Shown: in pieces, positions 20,585 through 31,556 of the stretch
Layout of the letters: every line of letters begins with the position of its first letter
Position numbering within the stretch: position 1 is the stretch's first letter
Origin: Cryptomeria japonica
Taxonomy: Eukaryota; Streptophyta; Pinopsida; Cupressales; Cupressaceae
Assembly (NCBI RefSeq): GCF_030272615.1
Contig: NW_026729182.1
Location: forward strand, 1-64,000
Reading direction: 5' to 3'
Length of the DNA stretch: 64,000 nt
The notes under the pieces: model-generated
What the model was told of the DNA's origin: nothing
Seen by the model: the letters and a program-made list of their open reading frames with translations, nothing else
Databases searched by the model: none
Position numbers and translations under genes: made by a program

Positions 20585-22987
20585 TTAAAACTTGTAATAA
20601 AATCCTCTGAAATCCGGGTATTTTTCATACCTTTGGTCTTCTAATTCATTGTTAAGATTTGTAGCCTGGTGAGGATAAAGTGGCCACATTAGCACAGGGG
20701 GTCTGAATGTCAGCGGCAACCACAGTTCAAATCTTGTTTGAAGTTCCAATTGAATATATCTGTTGGTTCGTTTGAGAGCTGCTGTGAAATTTAGGGGACC
20801 ATGTGGTTCTGATTTTCTTAACCCAACAGTTAATCTCTCCCATCTTTTCTCACTTCTGGTGAATGCCAATTTCCAAAATGAATATTGTTGTGCCTGGAAT
20901 TCATCATATACTTGTTTTCTAATATCAAATATTTTATCTCTTGCTGAAACATTATTAATACCATATGTCAGAGAAAACCAATCTTTCAACATTGCATGGG
21001 GGTTTGAACTTTGAGAACGTAATGGAACGGGCTCTGTTTTCTCAGCTTCCTCATATGTTTCCCACTGCCTGCCATAATTCGCCTCATTTGCTGCCCATGA
21101 CATAAATGCTCTCAAATGAATATCACCAATATATGGAAGAGGATTCCATTCTGTTTCAAATGGTATCAAAAAGCCATGCAAATAGAATTCACACAAAGAA
21201 TTCCTTAACCAGTTAGGGGCTGCCTGGTATGCTTCATAGAATTCCTTGGCAATATGAATTATAGGATCTTGGTTTCTGGAAATTCTCATCAATTGGAACC
21301 ATAAAAACTGTTCTTTAAGGCACAGAGCATAAACTCTGGGTGGTGGTCTACATTCCATAATTTGACCAGTTACTTTTAACATTTCATCCATTTTTGCTTT
21401 CAACTCAGCAATTTCCTGCTTCTGACTTTCAATTTTCTTTTTCAATTTCCTCTTTTCTATTCCCCATAGACTTTGTTGCATGTCAGTCTGGGCTATGTAT
21501 CAGAAAGTCAGGGTTTGCAATGTAACTGTTTCCCAATTAGCTTTAACATATTCTAGAAACTCAATTAAAAACGTTCTCTTATACACAACAATGGCTTTAC
21601 AAATTATAGGGTGGAATACAACTTCACTAGGCACATTCAATTGTTTAGTCTGTTCTTGCTCTTGCTACAAGATAAATTCTTCTTGTTGCTATGGTGGAGA
21701 AGTCTGTGCTTCCTCCAAAAATTGCATAGCAGCAGTAGCCAAATCATCAAGATTTGGTAACCCTTGCTCATTATGCCCTGTTTCTTTTGTCTCAACTTGT
21801 TCCTCTTCAGGAACGAATGAACTCTGGGCAGCATTCTCAGACACATTCTTAGAAACATTAAATTCGGACTCAATAGACCCTTCTGAAATTACAATCACCT
21901 TTGGTTACGGTGAAGCAGGGGAGGTCTTAGATTGTTTCCTTGCAGAAACCCTTCTTGGCACTGATGCAGCTGCAGGAGGTGTTCCGGTAGCTTTCCTCTT
22001 CCTTATTTGTTCAGAGGGCTTTGCCCTACTAGAGGATGACGGTGAACTAGTAATAGCAACAGGTGTTGCTGTAGGAGAAACAGCTATAAGGGAAGGTGCT
22101 ACAGGAGAAGGGCATTGCCTTTTCTGAGAACGAGGGTCAGATTTTGGGGACCCTTCTGCCTTTGTTTTTCCCTTCTCTCTCCTAGTGGCAGACCTAGTTT
22201 GTACCCTAGCAGAGGATTCAGGTGCGAAAGCTGTAGGACCAGGTGCTACAGGAGTAGGTGACCCTTGCCCTGTTTTACTGGTAGATGCAATTTCTTTCTT
22301 CTTTTTCTGAGGCCGTGGGGTAAGTACCCTAGGGGGTTGTGGGATTTGCAAACTCTTTTGGGCAACAAATTGTTGCCAGGAGAGAGGTGAGACATCCCTC
22401 AAAGAGCGCTCAATCAGTAATTTAATAAGGCCATGATGAGCGACAGAATTATCTTTCCCCTATTGAGTTCCATCGGCACTTTGTTCTAAAAATTTTAACA
22501 AGAAATTCGGAACATTTATAACCAACCCATGCCTCATATGGCTCTATAATTTAAAATGATGAGAATGCAGATAGGAAAAACGGCCTTCACAGGTCAAATA
22601 CCTGATTATGTAAGTAGCATACTCTGAATAAGGAGGAGGCAACGATACGCACTTGCATCCCTGCTTGGAGACTTCCAGAGGTCCATCAGTAGGCATTGAA
22701 AACTCAGCCCTTGCAGCTGCAGCGTCTGAAGAAAAGTTTTCTCCAACAGCTGGAAGCCCAGTTACTTCAGCAATTCTGTTTTCGGTTGCAACAACCGTTA
22801 GACCCCATACGGTGGCTTCCCCTTCAGAAAGGGTTCTCAAAAATTCTCCAGTAGCCTCCTCATCAAAATCATTTAAGCTCAAGAAATAATTTAACCACCC
22901 ATAGAGGCTGAATGCGTGGACTGTTTGCGGATTTTGCAATAACATTTCATGAACTACAGGCTCATGTCACACCAACTGACCACCCAT
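20585..22987 (-). pseudogene. Third ORF of the Athila-like element (env-position protein)
   Basis: One frame of about 800 codons, from the ATG at 22987 (MGGQLV) to the stop at 20585, interrupted by seven in-frame stops and no frameshift. Domains in order: about residues 1-160 globular, with IAEVTGLPAVGENF and GLVINVPNFLLKFLE, resembling the plant transposon protein family often found in Athila-type elements; residues 195-370 Ser/Pro/Lys-rich and basic, with RKRK-type stretches that could act as nuclear signals; residues 500-535 a coiled coil (KKKIESQKQEIAELKAKMDE); then about 265 aromatic-rich residues of unknown fold. I see no signal peptide or transmembrane anchor, so envelope function is not supported. 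I chose the start because an in-frame stop lies 6 codons upstream and the next ATG would lose the first residues of the domain. Function unknown. Confidence 0.7.
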
Positions 22988-23648
22988 GTTTGTAGTTTTC
23001 CTTTAGCTGAACTCAATTCCTTGCTGAAGATTCAAATTCTCTGTTTCCCTTTCAGCTCTGTTTTTTCTTCTTTCGTGCCGTCACATTTCTTTCTTTTTCC
23101 AAAAATGAACTTTTTGAACAAGCAGTCTTAATCGTAATTATGGAATAAAGAAGGACATGCGATCATATTTGGAAAGTACCAGAAAAGTATTAAAGAAAGA
23201 TTATTTTGCAGTTATGGCAGCGGTGAAAAGACAGATTTTAAAAGATGGATTACCCCGCCCCTACTTAAAGTATGACATGTGTCCTCACATGTCGTAAAGA
23301 ACAGGTAGAGATTTGGGTAATAATGACCAGTACATGCATAGCAGTAAATGAATAGAATGAAACAAATCAAATATGCAATAAGAAAAGATATGGTGTACCT
23401 TTGATAATTGCACGTACATGTGAAGAAAGATGACGACATCTGCATGAATTGACAAGTGGGAAAGATATCTTAATTAAGGTTGATGCGGATGGATGACGTG
23501 GATGGGTGAGATGGGCGGATGAAATGAATAGATAGAATGGATGGACGGAAGATAAAGAAGTGAAATGCGGGCAATAAATGAGAATGGAGAAAAAGGGGTT
23601 TCCTTTTTAAAAAGAAAACCTTTATTATGGGCATGCTTTTTTTGAAAA
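22988..23648 (-). other. Spacer between pol and the third ORF, with an inner polypurine tract
   Basis: No gene. 23252-23268 on the minus strand reads AAGTAGGGGCGGGG, close to the real polypurine tract (AAGTAGGGGGCAG). 23480-23560 carries GGATG-type short repeats. Confidence 0.5.
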
Positions 23649-25199
23649 TTACAGTAATGCTGCAGGAGAAAGGCTAAAGCCTTCAACTGCAGGAAGAGTA
23701 GCAGGAGGAACCTGAACAAACTGCTGCATGAATTCTTCCTTGGAGACTGTTTTGTGGTACAACCGGAGTCGGTGGCCATTCACTAGCAATTTGAAGCAGA
23801 CTGGGTCTATTGTTATCAACTGCACAACTACATTGTCAAACACATTTTCAACTTCATAGGGGCCAAGCCAGCGTGTTGTGAGCTTACCTTGGTTTTCTTG
23901 ATATCTGGAATCATATAACAGAGCCCAATCTCCAGCAGAAAATTTCCTGGTTTTGATGTGCTGATCATGCCATTTCTTCCTTTGCTGTTGGATTGCTTCT
24001 GTATGCTATAGGGCGGCTTTTCTTGTTTCGTCCAAAGTATTTAGCTGTAGGAGACGGTCCTTCTGTGTTTCAGATATGTCTATATTGAGTTCAAGAGCTG
24101 TCCTCAAAGTTTTGTGTTCAAATTCTATGGGTAACATGGTTGTTTTCCAATAAAGTAGCTCAAAAGGTGTAAACCCAGTTGTTGTTTTCCATGTAGTTCT
24201 GTAAGCCCAAACTGCTTCAGGAAGTCTATTTCTTCAATCCTTTCTATGGATCTGCACTATCTTTGTGAGTATTGCCTCAATTTTTCTGTTTGTTACCTCT
24301 GCCTAACCATTGGCTTGAGGGTGATAAGGGCTGGACTTCCTATGTTTGATATTATAGTAATTCATTAGTGCAGTGATCAGATTTGACGTAAACTGAGCTC
24401 CTTGATTGGTTACAAGCTCTCTGGGAACTCCAAATCTTGTGAAAATTTGTTCATACAGAAACTTAGCAACTTTGTTATCTTGGGCATGAGTCATAGCTGT
24501 TACCTCGACCCATTTTGTTACATAGTCTGTGCAAACTAGAATGTATGACTTTCCATTGGATGGTGGATCAATTGGCCCTACAAAATCCATCCCCCCTTTA
24601 TCAAAAGGGGTGACTATTATCTGCGGATATAGTGGCATTTCATCAGACTTAGTTGGTCTTCCCATACGCTGACATCTGTCACATTTTCTTGTGTAGGCCA
24701 TAGCATCCTTATGTAATGTTGGCCAGTAGTACCCTGTTGTAAGAACTTTCATTGATGTTCTTTTTGCTGCAAAATGTCCTCCACATGGTTCGTCATGGCA
24801 AGCATGCAATATGTTGTAAGTTTCATCTTCTCTTACACATCTTCGCATTACTTGATCAGGTCCAGTATAAAACAAACTATTTGCAATCCAGGAAAAGTGA
24901 AAACGTTTCTCTATTAACAATTTCTTGTCTTTTGGAGAAAAGTGGTCTGGTATTCTATTTGCTGCTAGATAATTGGCAATGTCTGCATACCAGGGTATAT
25001 GTGCAGTGATGGAAAATAAGTGTTCATCTGGGAACCTATCATAAATGATCTCATGTTCAACAGGTGCAGCTGATTGAAGTCTTGATAAAAAGTTAGCTAC
25101 AACATTGGCTCTCCCTGGTTTGTCAATTATGGAAATGTCAAACTCTTGTAACAACAGTAGCCAACATGCCAACCTACTAGAGATGTCAGGTTTGTTCAT
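23649..25199 (-). pseudogene. Integrase of the Athila-like element
   Basis: Inserts cDNA into the host genome. Zinc-binding H-H-C-C module: HACHDEPCGGHF, then CDRCQRMG. Catalytic core: GGMDFVGPID gives the first Asp; the second is replaced, VTNQGAQFTS having Asn where Asp is expected; the SPYHPQANG block precedes the Glu region, with a TAG right after NG (24303). The C-terminal part continues in the same frame to 23649 through LLYDSRYQENQGKL and RWLGPYEV, with further stops near 24220 and 24009. Continuous frame with the RT, no frameshift. Inactive because of the stops and probably the Asn. Confidence 0.9.
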
Positions 25200-26456
25200 A
25201 AGATACTTGATTGCTGCATGGTCAGTATGGATGAATATCTAATAACCTATGACATAATGCCTAAATTTATTCAAAGCATACACTACTGCAAGCAACTCCT
25301 TTTCTGTGACAGTATAGTTGAGCTTAGGACCTTGAAGGTTCTTGCTGATAAAGTAAATAGCATGTTCAACTGAATTTTCTTTTTGATTCAGAATTGCTCC
25401 TATGCCAAAGTCAGAAGCATCAGCATGTATGTGAAAAGACAAATTCCATTTTGGACTTTGAAGAACAGGGGCTTTAGTAAGCAAGTTCTTTAGTTGTAGG
25501 AAGGATTTTTCACAGGCCTCTGTCCACTCAAATTGGGAATCTTTTGTTAACAAAGCATAAAGTGGACTGACAATTTTACTGAAGTCTTTTATAAACCTTC
25601 TATAATACCCTGCATGACCAAGAAAACTTCTGACATCTTTCTGTTTTGCAGGAGTTTGTAAATTCTGAATTACTTCAATTTTAGTAGGGTCGACCTGAAT
25701 TCCATTCTTTGAAACATGATGACCTAGAACAATACCTTCTTCCATAATTAGAAAACACTTCTCACTGTTTAGAGACAAATTTTGCTCTCTACACCTTTTC
25801 AATACTTTTTCTAAATTTACCAGTGCTTCTTCAAATGTGACTCCATAGGCAGTGAAATCATCCATGTAAATCTTCATACATTCATGAGATATATCAGCAA
25901 AGATACTAATTACTGCTCTCTGAAATGTTGCTGGCGCATTGCATAGGCCAAAAGGTAAGACCAAATAAGTAAATGTTCCCCATGGACAGGTAAAAGTGGT
26001 CTTATCTTGATCTTCAGGGGCAATTTTTATCTGATTGTACCCACTGTAACTATCCAAAAAGGAAAAATATCTTTTGCCAGAGAGTGAGTCTAGTACTTGA
26101 TCTACAAAAGGTAGTGGAAAGTGATCTTTTTTAGTGGCACTGTTCAATTCTCTATAATCTACACATACTCTCCATTTTCCACCTTTCTTGGGGACAATGA
26201 CTAATGGAGAAACCCATTGACTGTCAGAGATTGGATAAATAAAACCAGCATCAAACAACTTTTGAAGCTCACTTTTAACTATTTCTCTAAGTGCTGGATT
26301 TACTCTTTTTTGAGGTTGTCTAATTGGTGAACAATCTTCTTTGATATATATCCTATGAGTACAAACTTGAGGATCTATTCCTTACATGTCCCCATATTCC
26401 CATGCAAAAGCTTTATGCTGTTCTTGTAGCATTTTTAATAGGTCAGCCTGTTGAGA
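25200..26456 (-). pseudogene. Reverse transcriptase and RNase H of the Athila-like element
   Basis: RT motifs in order: WVSPLVIVPKKGGKWRVCVD, LNSATKKDHFPLP, FLDSYSGYNQI, LPFGLCNAPATFQ, then the catalytic IYMDDFTAYG. RNase H follows: HADASDFGIGAIL, and YTVTEKELLAVVYALNKFRHY. A TAG at 25239 cuts RNase H from the next segment (which resumes with MNKPDISSRL), and others lie at 26457 and about 26384. The catalytic residues themselves are present. All in one frame with the protease and integrase. Confidence 0.95.
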
Positions 26457-27647
26457 CTATGACAGCTTGTTATTGATATTCAAACAATGACCTTGAGATA
26501 ATTCTATCTGCTCCGTGAGATTACTCATAGAGTCTACAGGTAATGTTTGTATCTCTTGTGGAAGCAAATTATGAAAAATTGCTGGAAGTTTAGGCAGTGA
26601 ACTTTCAGAATTTGGTTGCTGCAGGAAACATTGTAAATGAGTACCATTTGGATTAGATGAACTACCCGTATCGGAGTTGTACTGTAGAATTTGAAACAAC
26701 AAGGCATCTTCACTCTGAAGTTGTGAGAATGGGTCATTTTGAATCATCATTAATTGAGCTAAAGAATTGGCTTCTTCAATTTCCTCCCCCACATTTGGCC
26801 AAACGGGTTGGGACAAATCTGGCTGAGGTCTAGCAGGCGGATACAGAGCCAATTTCTTTGTGGACTGCCCATCAGAAATGGTCATATCTCCAGAACAACA
26901 TCCTATAAAAGCATCAGCAGTTGCTAACCATGGTCTACCAAGAATAACTGGATATCCTCCTAAAGTTGTCTTAACTGATAATATTGTGAAATCAGCAGGA
27001 TACTCCCAAGATTCGAGAATGACAATTACATCTTCTACTATCCCGTCAGGTTTAACTGTGGAGTTGTCTGCAAGCTGTAGAACTATGGATGCAGACCTAA
27101 TGTTTAAAATGTTCAGGGAGTCCATAGTATGCTATGTCATGACATTAATGGCAGCACCTAAATCAATCAAAACATTTTTTACAACTTGGCCATTTACATT
27201 TATTTGCACTACAAGACTTCCAGGGTCAATATACTTTGGAATAACTACATTTCCCAACATTATATCAACCAATTTTCCTAGTACATGAATTGTTTGAGGA
27301 TCCTTTTTCTTTCATCCAGGCTTCTTCAAACAGGCTTCTTTAATAGCTTTTCCAAAAATAGGAATATCTTTAATAGCCTGAAATAAAAGAATTTGAATTT
27401 GCACATTTTTGAGCTGATCCATAATGTCAAAAGTGGGTTCTTCCATAGGTTTATATGCAGTACTTTGCAACCTTTGAGAAAAAGGTGGGTTGTCTTGATT
27501 TTGCAGAACAGGCTCTTTAGGAACTGTATCAGTTATGGGCATGTGCTCAGAAGGAACAACAGGTGCAATAGATTCTTCATGGGGAGAATCTGATATTTTA
27601 GTAATCAGAGGCGGTTTTGGAGTAGGTAAAGTAGTTCCAGATCTCAA
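26457..27647 (-). pseudogene. Protease and linker of the Athila-like element
   Basis: 27647 begins with LRSGTTLP, the short motif commonly found just before the protease in this group. The aspartic protease active site is VLIDLGAAINVM (about 27150), with D-L-G in place of the more usual D-T/S-G as in other Athila/Tat elements, and GYPVILGRPWLATADAF is the flap/C-terminal motif. Stops at 27312 (TGA) and about 27137 (TAG). The protease would cut the Gag-Pol polyprotein. Confidence 0.85.
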
Positions 27648-27699
27648 ATGGATGTCATTAACGTTTAAGGCGTAAGCTTGATATTAGTTAGCTTCAGCA

Positions 27700-29155
27700 A
27701 GATACGCAGGCTGCTGCTGTTGCTTATTATTGGGATTGGGCAACGGTTGGGCAGGCATAGGTGTTTGTTTTGGAGGTCCAGGATTTGTGGCAGTTACTGC
27801 ATGAGGTGGCATAAGGGCTTGTGGTTGTGGTTGTGGAAGCTGCAATAATCCAGAGGACTAGTTTTGCCATTGCTGAGGGCCTCGCCATTGGAAATTTTGC
27901 TGCCAATTTCCTGAAGGTGGGGTCCATTGCCCTTGTAGCTGCTCCATCCTCCTTGAGGGGATTGCCATTACTGGTTCTGATAATTAGGCCAATTTGGTTG
28001 AGGTGGATTCCAGGGTGGTGGTGGTCCATATGCATGTTGCCATTGGTTATTATATCCAGAATAAGAATTACCAAAAGTTAAAGGGTCTTGAGGCATACCT
28101 TGTCTTTGGGTCCATGGTCTCCTTTGTGCAACAAAGAACACTTGATCATCATCTCCTTCTACTGGCTTGAAGTTAGTAGGTAGCTATTTGGCTTCCAAAT
28201 TAGCCACCATCTTGCATTTGCAGTCACGCTTTTTTTATCTGCAGTATGGACAGAACTCAGCCAAAACTGCGTCAGCCTCCTCATGTTTCTTTCGAGCTTG
28301 CATAGTGTCCAGTTGCATAGCCATATTATTTATGATGTCTTGCTTGAAGTCAGATAGCAAATTTGTTATCTCCATTCGGGAAACTCTAGCAGAAGAAGAC
28401 TTCCTTATTGTAGCATGATGACCTTGACCTTTCTTAACTATTGCTCGAGAGTAGTTAAGACATATTTTCTTTATATCATCCCAAGGCAGCTGGGTTATAT
28501 CACCTCCTCCTATCAGGTCCAGGGCATCTGTACAGGTATCACTGATTCCTCTTAGAAATAGTAATTTCTGAGAGTCCTCGTTGAGAGTATGGTTTGAGTT
28601 CCTCTTTAGTGAAAACAAGAATTTGGAAATATAATCTTCCAGATTTTCATCGTCCTTCTGCTGAATTCGAAATATGTTATCACTTTTGCTGGCGCTCTTA
28701 CAATATTCCTTATACTTGTCAAGGAATGTCGTCTGCATGACCTTCCAACTATTGACGACACCTCTTCCCAGACTCATGAACCATCTGAGAGCTCCTTCCT
28801 TCAAGGTGGAAGGAAATAACTTCAGTTTATGAGCGTCTGTGTTGTAGTCATAACTGCGACAGAGGACATCAAATTCAAACAAAAAAGTTTCTGGGTCCTC
28901 TGTGACCAGGCCATAAAACTTTGGAAGCAAAGAAGAGGGAATTCTTTTAAGATTGTCAGTATCTCCTTGGGGGACAATGGGAAACTCAAATGCAGGAGGT
29001 GGATTATGAGGTGGATTATTTGCCATGTTTGGTTGCTGGAATAACAGAGCGAATGGATTTTCCTCAGGTTCGTTGTCAACTGGGTCAAATGGTAGTTCAA
29101 TAAACAGATTTTCAGGGAGGAACCTTCCCAAGGCGTCTCTTCTTCTTCTATGCAT
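27700..29155 (-). pseudogene. Gag of the Athila-like element
   Basis: Starts at the ATG at 29155 (MHRRRRDALGRFLPENLF), 100 bases after the primer site. A Pro/Asn-rich N-terminus leads to the retrotransposon gag domain (residues about 70-230: FYGLVTEDPETFLFEFDVLC, LRWFMSLGRGVVNSWKVMQ, FLFSLKRNSNHTLNEDSQ). A Cys/His cluster (CPYCR, then DCKCKM after a stop at 28235) is a zinc-knuckle-like remnant. Gln/Pro/Trp-rich low-complexity sequence follows, with stops at about 28187, 27980, 27860 and 27680 and one frameshift near 27930. Otherwise Gag and Pol would be one continuous frame. Confidence 0.85.
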
Positions 29156-29254
29156 GCAATATGATGAATAGTGGCTTGACGGATCTAGAAAATTTTACTA
29201 ACAAGCTAAACTAATGCTAAAAATGACTTCTGATAAACTCCTAGTTAGATGCCA

Positions 29255-29272
29255 TCCCCGGCAATGGCGCCA
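29255..29272 (-). promoter_or_regulatory. Primer-binding site, tRNA-Asp type
   Basis: Minus strand TGGCGCCATTGCCGGGGA lies four bases inside the 5' LTR. It matches the tRNA-Asp site used by Athila elements (TGGCGCCGTTGCCGGGGA, from memory) at 17 of 18 positions; the single difference is again G to A. Confidence 0.9.
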
Positions 29273-29276
29273 AAAA

Positions 29277-30578
29277 TGGTCGCGCCCACAAAAGGATATG
29301 AAAATCACAGTAAAACCTTCCCTGGGAATTGGGCATTCCAACAGGTGACCAATATCTCTCTCTGTAGACGTTCATTTACTTGTCAAACCAGGGGACGTAT
29401 GCTTTAAATGGCATAGCAAAATATATGCACTAGGAACTCATTTTGGTCAAATCTTAGCAGAAATACATACTGGAAAGAAATTCTACCTACGCTACAGGAA
29501 GGTAATGCAAATCTCTTTAACTCAACTATGATTTGATTAAAACAGAAATCATGATAACTACAACTGAAACACAAACTATGAACTGGCCTTATGCTGCAGG
29601 AACAGGCACAGTGATGGATTCCTTGTGCTGCAGGAGCAATGTAAATCTGAGTTTGTATAAAAACTTTAAAGATGAAAGCAAAAGGAAGCTTAATAGGAAA
29701 GAACAACTAAGTAACTAGCTACAGATACCTACTAAGTGGCCCCCCTTAGCAAGCATCTCCTGATTATGCAGATGCTAAACTCAGAACTTCATTGAACTTT
29801 ATTCATAAAAACAGAATGATATACATTTTTTTGTTGATATGGAAACTAACAACAAACTCTCTCTCGTTAAACAAATTCTGTCTTTTATTATCATATTGAT
29901 TCTTACATGATATCTACTAATCCGATTCTATCTTATTCTAACTCTCCTCTCTCTCTTTTTCTCGCACAGGAGGAGAACTTTATTTAAAAACAGGAGAGCA
30001 ACTAACTAACTAACTCCATCAAGGAAAGACGTGGAAGTAAAATATATCCCCGAATCGAGGAACAAACTCCATAAATGAATTTATGCGTTCAACCCGATCC
30101 AGAGAGAATCTAGCGCTCCACTCTTTCCAGATTAACTGTCATTAAAATTCTTTCCCATGGTTTCGGTCAAAGAGTCCTCGCCGGAGCTCCCTCAAAGTCA
30201 TGTAGGAAATGGACTTTACTGCAAGGCCGAGATCGGCTGCGCTTGACTCGATCGTTCTTCAACAAATTGCGAAACAAAAGGTAACAGGCAACAGAAAAAG
30301 GCGTATGGCACATACATGATATCTATTCATTAATCACACATTTAAATCTACTTCATCATTCAAAAACTGTATACGATATACCAGTTATTTTAGAGAGTCA
30401 ACGGGGCAATAAATGCAATCAAGTCAACACAATGAGTTACAGGAATATAAAAGTATCTTGCTACAGGATATCCCAAAAAAGGTTTCAACAAAGTCTGAAC
30501 ATCCATGAAATAATAAAAGTAAAGGCATTTAAAAGTTTATCATAACATCCAAATTATGAGCATATTTTAAGCTCATCA
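29277..30578 (-). repeat. 5' LTR of the Athila-like element
   Basis: Plus strand begins TGGTCGCGCCCACAAAAGG and ends AAGCTCATCA, next to the primer site on the left. Drives the minus strand. About 96-97 percent identical to 19186-20489. Confidence 0.95.
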
Positions 30579-31060
30579 TTGATTTCCCCAAATTTGGAAG
30601 GGTTCTTACAAATTTGTCTCCAAAGTCTTCATAACCATTAATGGTTAATTCAACCTTCTTGCATGGTTAGAGACTTTCTCTCTAACTTAACCCTCAACTA
30701 ACCCAAGGGTCTTATCAAGAACTCATGGATTTGACCCTATTTATCCTATTAACCCTTGCACAAGAGTTTATCCCTTGGGTAAAGGCTTTATCCATTGGTT
30801 ATCCACTAACCTAACCACAACCTTACCTCCTAAGGTAACCTTCATGTCTCCTTAGGCATTTAATGCCTCTTACATCTCCTCTCAAGCCCTCTCAAGGTGA
30901 CATTTGTCAACTTGAGATTCGACTGAATCGCTCACATGGATTGATAACTTTCAATCTTAGCCCTTATTGAGATTATTCAATCTCAACCATCCATTGCCCT
31001 ATTTTCCCTATAAATAGAGCCCATTCCTTCTTAAAAAAATCAAGTCTTTTGTGCATCATA
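30579..31060 (+). mobile_element. Right part of the split plus-strand LTR
   Basis: Continues 18541-19185 after the Athila-like element. CCCTATAAATAGAGCC at about 31006-31021 is a good plus-strand TATA box, with CCATTCC and AATCAAGTCTTTTGTGCATC downstream as the presumed transcript start region. The end of the LTR is not clear because LINE-derived sequence begins shortly after. Confidence 0.5.
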
Positions 31061-31556
31061 CTTATAATAATTTTGAGGTTAAGGAGCTCTCTTTATTTTG
31101 ATTAATTAAAAACATGTGTTTGGGAAGAAGCCAAAACCTTGATTACATAGAAGGAAAAAGAAAAAGCATTAAAGTGACTAGAAATAACAGTGCCTGGACA
31201 CCTAATCAAAGATCAGATCTCAGAAAAACAAAAATAGATCATAGATAAAGAGAACAACACAAGACAACCAAAGGACAAGAAAAAGACAACACTGAGATAG
31301 CACAAAGATAGCACTGAGACAACTAGATATTTCTTATGAGTTCTTCTGCATGTACCACCATCTACTTCATATTGACCGCATAGTTCTTCATATCATCGAC
31401 CTCTTTTTCCTTGATGCCCACCTGTTTCCGGGTGTCGGTCCTTGTTCTCTTTTCATGACCCATCTTCTCTGTCTTTTACTTCTCATCTTCCTTACCTTTG
31501 ATCTGTTCAAATTTATTTATCAACATGTTAACATGATCAACAGTGTCCTTAAGGAT

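Larger units (their letters stand above)
19186..30578 (-). mobile_element. Athila-like Ty3/gypsy retrotransposon, 11.4 kb
   Basis: Two LTRs of about 1.3 kb (19186-20489 and 29277-30578) with TG...CA ends, a tRNA-Asp primer site, gag-pol (23649-29155), a third ORF downstream of pol (20585-22987) and a polypurine tract. Flanking 5-mers TTGAG/TTGAT are an imperfect target duplication. I counted about 44 differences between LTRs (roughly 3.4 percent). Every gene is dead through in-frame stops; there is a single evident frameshift (near 27930). The tRNA-Asp site, DLGA protease, YMDDF RT motif and extra downstream ORF together fit the Athila group, though I cannot place it by phylogeny. Confidence 0.9.

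Noticed and set aside
20585..22987. Retroviral envelope gene
   Set aside because: Right position for an Athila env-like ORF, but no signal peptide, cleavage site or transmembrane anchor is visible.
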